Shown: one piece after another, positions 11,688 through 12,596 of the stretch
Layout of the letters: every line of letters begins with the position of its first letter
Numbering within the stretch: the stretch's first letter is position 1
NCBI GenBank assembly: GCA_030617485.1
Contig: JAUWVK010000035.1
Span: 1-12,596, forward strand
Direction of reading: 5' to 3'
Length of the DNA: 12,596 nucleotides
From: Gammaproteobacteria bacterium
Lineage (GTDB): Bacteria > Pseudomonadota > Gammaproteobacteria > SZUA-152
Position numbers and translations under genes: made by a program
Notes under the pieces: generated by a model
What the model saw: the letters and a program-made list of their open reading frames with translations, nothing else
Databases searched by the model: none
Told to the model about the DNA's origin: nothing

Positions 11688-12596
11688 ATGTCCCAACAAT
11701 TGTCCCAGCAATCCCCATCACAGCAACTTACCGATATTGATGCCCTTGAAACCCAGGAATGGGTGGATGCACTGGCAGCGGTCATTGAGCAGGAAGGGGT
11801 GGAGCGCGCGCATTTTTTACTTGAGCAGCTCATCGACAAAGCACGACGTTCCGGCGCAAACCTGCCTTTTTCGGCCAACACCGCCTATGTGAATACCATT
11901 CCGACACACATGGAAGCAGAGCTGCCCGGTGATCAGGCAATTGAGAACAGAATTAAGTCGTATATTCGCTGGAATGCAATGGCGATGGTGGTAAAAGCCA
12001 ACCGCAAGAGTAGCGAGCTGGGTGGGCATATCGCCACCTTTGCTTCAGCAGCGACGTTGTACGACGTTGGTTTCAACCATTTTTGGCATGCACCCAGCGA
12101 AAATCATGGCGGCGACCTGGTTTTCTTCCAGGGGCACGCCTCGCCGGGTATGTACGCGCGTGCCTTTCTCGAAGGACGTTTGACGGCAGAGCAGCTGGAC
12201 AACTTCCGCCAGGAAGTGGATGGCAAAGGTCTGTCGTCGTACCCGCATCCACATTTGATGGGTGACTTCTGGCAGTTCCCCACGGTGTCCATGGGGCTAG
12301 GGCCGATCATGTCCATTTATCAGGCGCGATTTATGAAGTATCTGCAGCAACGCGGTCTTGCCAAAACACAAACACGCAATGTTTGGGAGTTCATTGGTGA
12401 TGGTGATTCTGAAGATCCAGAAACATTAGGCGCCACTTCGCTGGCCGGTCGTGAAAAACTCGACAACCTGGTGTGGGTAGTGAACTGTAATCTGCAGCGC
12501 CTCGATGGCCCGGTACGCGGCAACGGCAAAATTGTGCAAGAGCTGGAGGCGGGTTTCCGTGGTGCCGATTGGAACGTGATTAAAGTGATGTGGGGC
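11688..12596 (+). CDS. aceE: Pyruvate dehydrogenase E1 component (homodimeric), N-terminal part
   Basis: The first 303 codons of the AceE-type E1 subunit, which decarboxylates pyruvate with thiamine diphosphate and passes acetyl groups to the E2 lipoyl domain. The reading frame is open to the right edge; the full protein is usually near 880-890 residues. Visible landmarks are HIATFASAATLYDVGFNHFW with His114, GHASPGMYARAFLEGRL with His150, and the ThDP/Mg site GDGDSEDPE (237-245) through NCNLQRLDGPVRGNG (266-280). The ATG at 11688 has GAGG 9 nt upstream. Residues 1-20 are Gln- and Ser-rich (SQQLSQQSPSQQ), a little longer than in E. coli. The E2 gene (aceF) would be expected just beyond the window. 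Confidence 0.97.
   Translation, partial: MSQQLSQQSPSQQLTDIDALETQEWVDALAAVIEQEGVERAHFLLEQLIDKARRSGANLPFSANTAYVNTIPTHMEAELPGDQAIENRIKSYIRWNAMAMVVKANRKSSELGGHIATFASAATLYDVGFNHFWHAPSENHGGDLVFFQGHASPGMYARAFLEGRLTAEQLDNFRQEVDGKGLSSYPHPHLMGDFWQFPTVSMGLGPIMSIYQARFMKYLQQRGLAKTQTRNVWEFIGDGDSEDPETLGATSLAGREKLDNLVWVVNCNLQRLDGPVRGNGKIVQELEAGFRGADWNVIKVMWG

Noticed and set aside
1..12596. Mobile element, prophage, CRISPR array or toxin-antitoxin system
   Set aside because: No transposase, integrase, terminal inverted repeats, regularly spaced repeats or recognisable toxin-antitoxin pair was seen; the gene content is mostly housekeeping.

Overview
The window looks like a chromosomal segment of a gammaproteobacterium, probably a marine-type member of the broad Pseudomonadales/Cellvibrionales group. 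This rests on the protein sequences, the moderate GC content and the grxD / rnt-pyrC neighbourhood, which resembles that of pseudomonads. Taxonomy is an inference; there is no rRNA gene here. I see no phage, IS element, CRISPR array, tRNA or plasmid function. No gene-free stretch exceeds 300 bases.

Layout, left to right. (1) 1-696, minus: the N-terminal 232 codons of an ArgD-type acetylornithine aminotransferase, running off the left edge. It sits behind a good promoter and a terminator-like hairpin in the leader. (2) 944-1616, minus: a short, membrane-only PuuD-type urate hydroxylase, preceded by an unlisted 32-residue one-helix membrane peptide. Divergent from these is a stand-alone HyuB-type hydantoinase/oxoprolinase subunit (1840-3480) with two in-frame repeat expansions. 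(3) 3547-4782, minus: a secreted rhodanese and a secreted hypothetical protein, likely co-transcribed. (4) 5042-6835, plus: an N-acetylglutaminylglutamine amidotransferase (AsnO-type asparagine synthase), linked to osmoprotectant dipeptide synthesis, without its usual synthetase partner beside it. (5) 7005-7340, plus: monothiol glutaredoxin GrxD, converging on rnt and pyrC (minus, overlapping) across a shared terminator. (6) 9278-10611, plus: rsmE coupled to a hotdog-fold thioesterase-like gene. (7) 10761-11393, plus: an XRE-type regulator with a C-terminal PAS domain. (8) 11688-end, plus: the first 303 codons of pyruvate dehydrogenase E1 (aceE), behind a long, highly foldable leader.

Most of the genes are housekeeping: arginine and pyrimidine synthesis, RNA processing and modification, Fe-S handling and entry to the TCA cycle. 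The parts most worth a second look are the non-coding leaders of aceE and argD, the puuD / micropeptide / hyuB divergent locus with its palindrome, and the rhodanese plus secreted-protein pair.
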